Under the pieces are notes generated by a model that saw only the letters and a program-made list of their open reading frames with translations, did not search any database and was not told the DNA's origin. The position numbers and the translations under genes were made by a program. A stretch of DNA of 6,805 nt, from positions 1-6,805 of the forward strand of contig CAMVPV010000072.1 of NCBI GenBank assembly GCA_947169455.1, in the 5' to 3' direction. Source of the DNA: an uncultured Clostridia bacterium (GTDB lineage: Bacteria; Bacillota_A; Clostridia; Oscillospirales; Ruminococcaceae). Shown here piece after piece: positions 6,109 through 6,805 of the stretch (the stretch's first letter is position 1; every line of letters begins with the position of its first letter).

Positions 6109-6735
6109 ATGGAAAAGCTGACGCTCACAAAGAAGATCGCAGTCACCGCCGCAGCCGTCCTGCTGACAGGCTGTCTGCCGGGAACGAAGTCCGCGGCGAA
6201 GAAGGTCCCCGGGCTCGACGGGCTCTACACTGCGGAATGCAGCATAGTCTGCGCCGAAGAAGAGGGGGAGTTCATCTACGGAGGAAGGATGACCCGTCTC
6301 GGCGGCGGGAACTGGCAGCTTGAGCTTTCCTCACCGGATACCGTGAAGGGACTGAAGATATCCATGGGCGGCGAGGGTATGACCGCATCTCTCGGCGATC
6401 TCAATTTCCGCATAGAAACGGATAAGATACCGGACAAAGCCGCGTTCGTGACGGTGTTCAGCGTGCTCGACGATGCTGCCGTTTCGGAGCTGCGCTTCTC
6501 GGAGACGGAGACGGGCTTCTGCTACTACGGCACCTGCGGCACGGAAAACTACACGATAAAGCTCGATAAAGCCGCAAATACGCTGTGCGGGATGGAATGC
6601 GGGAACGTGTCGGCAGTGTTCTCGGATCTCACCCCCTGTGAGGAAATGACCGCAGAAGAAACGACGGTCACGACCGCAGTGACGGAAGAAACGTCTGCTG
6701 CCGATAAATTCAGGGCAGGTGCGGGAACGCACTGA
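6109..6735 (+). CDS. Small lipoprotein, LolA/LppX-like pattern
   Basis: This 208-residue protein begins MEKLTLTKKIAVTAAAVLLTGC, with basic residues, a hydrophobic core and a lipobox Leu19-Thr-Gly-Cys22, so it should be lipidated on Cys22 and held on the outer face of the membrane. The body (about 36-172) is beta-rich and follows a LolA-like order: GLYTAECSIV (38-47), GRMTRLGGGNWQLEL (59-73), SSPDTVKGLKISM (74-86), a short strand around 94-104, the helix AAFVTVFSVLDD (111-122), then GFCYYGTCGTENYTIKLD (136-153). The last 30 residues are a Thr/Glu-rich low-complexity tail. In Bacillus the LolA-like lipoprotein YdcC sits between acpS and alr, and Firmicute nnr genes often join this cluster, so the position after nnr fits. 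GGAGG at 6096-6100 lies eight bases before the ATG and is buried in a hairpin. Its function is unknown, and it has no enzyme motif. Confidence 0.85.
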   Translation: MEKLTLTKKIAVTAAAVLLTGCLPGTKSAAKKVPGLDGLYTAECSIVCAEEEGEFIYGGRMTRLGGGNWQLELSSPDTVKGLKISMGGEGMTASLGDLNFRIETDKIPDKAAFVTVFSVLDDAAVSELRFSETETGFCYYGTCGTENYTIKLDKAANTLCGMECGNVSAVFSDLTPCEEMTAEETTVTTAVTEETSAADKFRAGAGTH

Positions 6736-6768
6736 AAAGCATAAGTACATACACTACCCACAACTTAA

Positions 6769-6805
6769 GCGTAAAACGCGGCGTAAGCCGCGAGTAAAGT
6801 TTTCG
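6769..6805 (+). other. Structured GC-rich sequence at the window end
   Basis: CGCGGC (6777-6782) and GCCGCG (6787-6792) form a perfect 6-bp stem closed by GTAA, a GNRA-type tetraloop. An alternative stem GCGT 6769-6772 with ACGC 6776-6779 shares bases with it. AAAAC (6773-6777) can also pair with GTTTT (6799-6803). A simple terminator would have its T-run directly after the stem. Here AGTAAA intervenes. The element continues beyond the window, and may be an intergenic repeat, an RNA leader of the next gene or an unusual terminator. The 33 bases between the stop codon and 6769 show nothing I can name. Confidence 0.4.

Noticed and set aside
5397..6146. Minus-strand open frame of 249 codons
   Set aside because: It is antisense to the well-conserved dehydratase domain of nnr and has no recognisable protein pattern.
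1..6805. CRISPR array, transposon, phage or defence system
   Set aside because: No regularly spaced repeats, transposase, integrase, nuclease or toxin motif was seen in any of the supported genes.

Overview
The window looks like chromosomal DNA of a gut or rumen Oscillospiraceae (Ruminococcus-like) Firmicute. The reasons are moderately high GC in most genes, heavy use of ATA (Ile) and AGG/AGA (Arg) codons, good GGAGG-type ribosome binding sites, lipoprotein signal peptides of Gram-positive type, and a probable secreted repeat protein with an acidic Pro/Glu linker. This placement is inferred from composition and gene style, not from a database match.

Layout: (i) 1-450, minus strand: the N-terminal 150 residues of a secreted protein, cut by the window edge, noticeably AT-richer than the rest. 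(ii) 451-764: a divergent intergenic region with a promoter for each flanking gene and a GC-rich palindromic island (about 541-706) between them. (iii) 765-2340, plus strand: a LysR-type regulator with a near-consensus extended -10 promoter, followed after one base by a small lipoprotein gene. (iv) 2402-4432: a 676-residue cytoplasmic protein that reads as a GT2-glycosyltransferase/TPR protein whose catalytic part has decayed. (v) 4489-6039: a complete bifunctional NAD(P)H-hydrate repair enzyme (nnr). (vi) 6109-6735: a second small lipoprotein with a LolA-like pattern. (vii) 6736-6805: a structured, probably repeat-like sequence running off the end.

All genes from lysR onward point the same way with short gaps, so they may be read in part as one transcript. 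nnr followed by a LolA-like lipoprotein recalls the Firmicute acpS/nnr-ydcC-alr neighbourhood, which predicts alr downstream of the window.

The most interesting signal is in the 69-base gap between nnr and the second lipoprotein. A 17-bp stem-loop ending in five T's absorbs the whole Shine-Dalgarno and stops at the base before the ATG, so it looks like an intrinsic terminator and a ribosome-site sequestrator at once. A 7-bp upstream arm, starting on the last base of the nnr stop codon, can pair with part of the stem instead and would break it. This has the geometry of an attenuator. A related leader motif (CTTCTGTYCA, an A-rich stretch, then the Shine-Dalgarno) stands before three of the genes. 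I see no defence system, CRISPR array, transposase, tRNA or rRNA.
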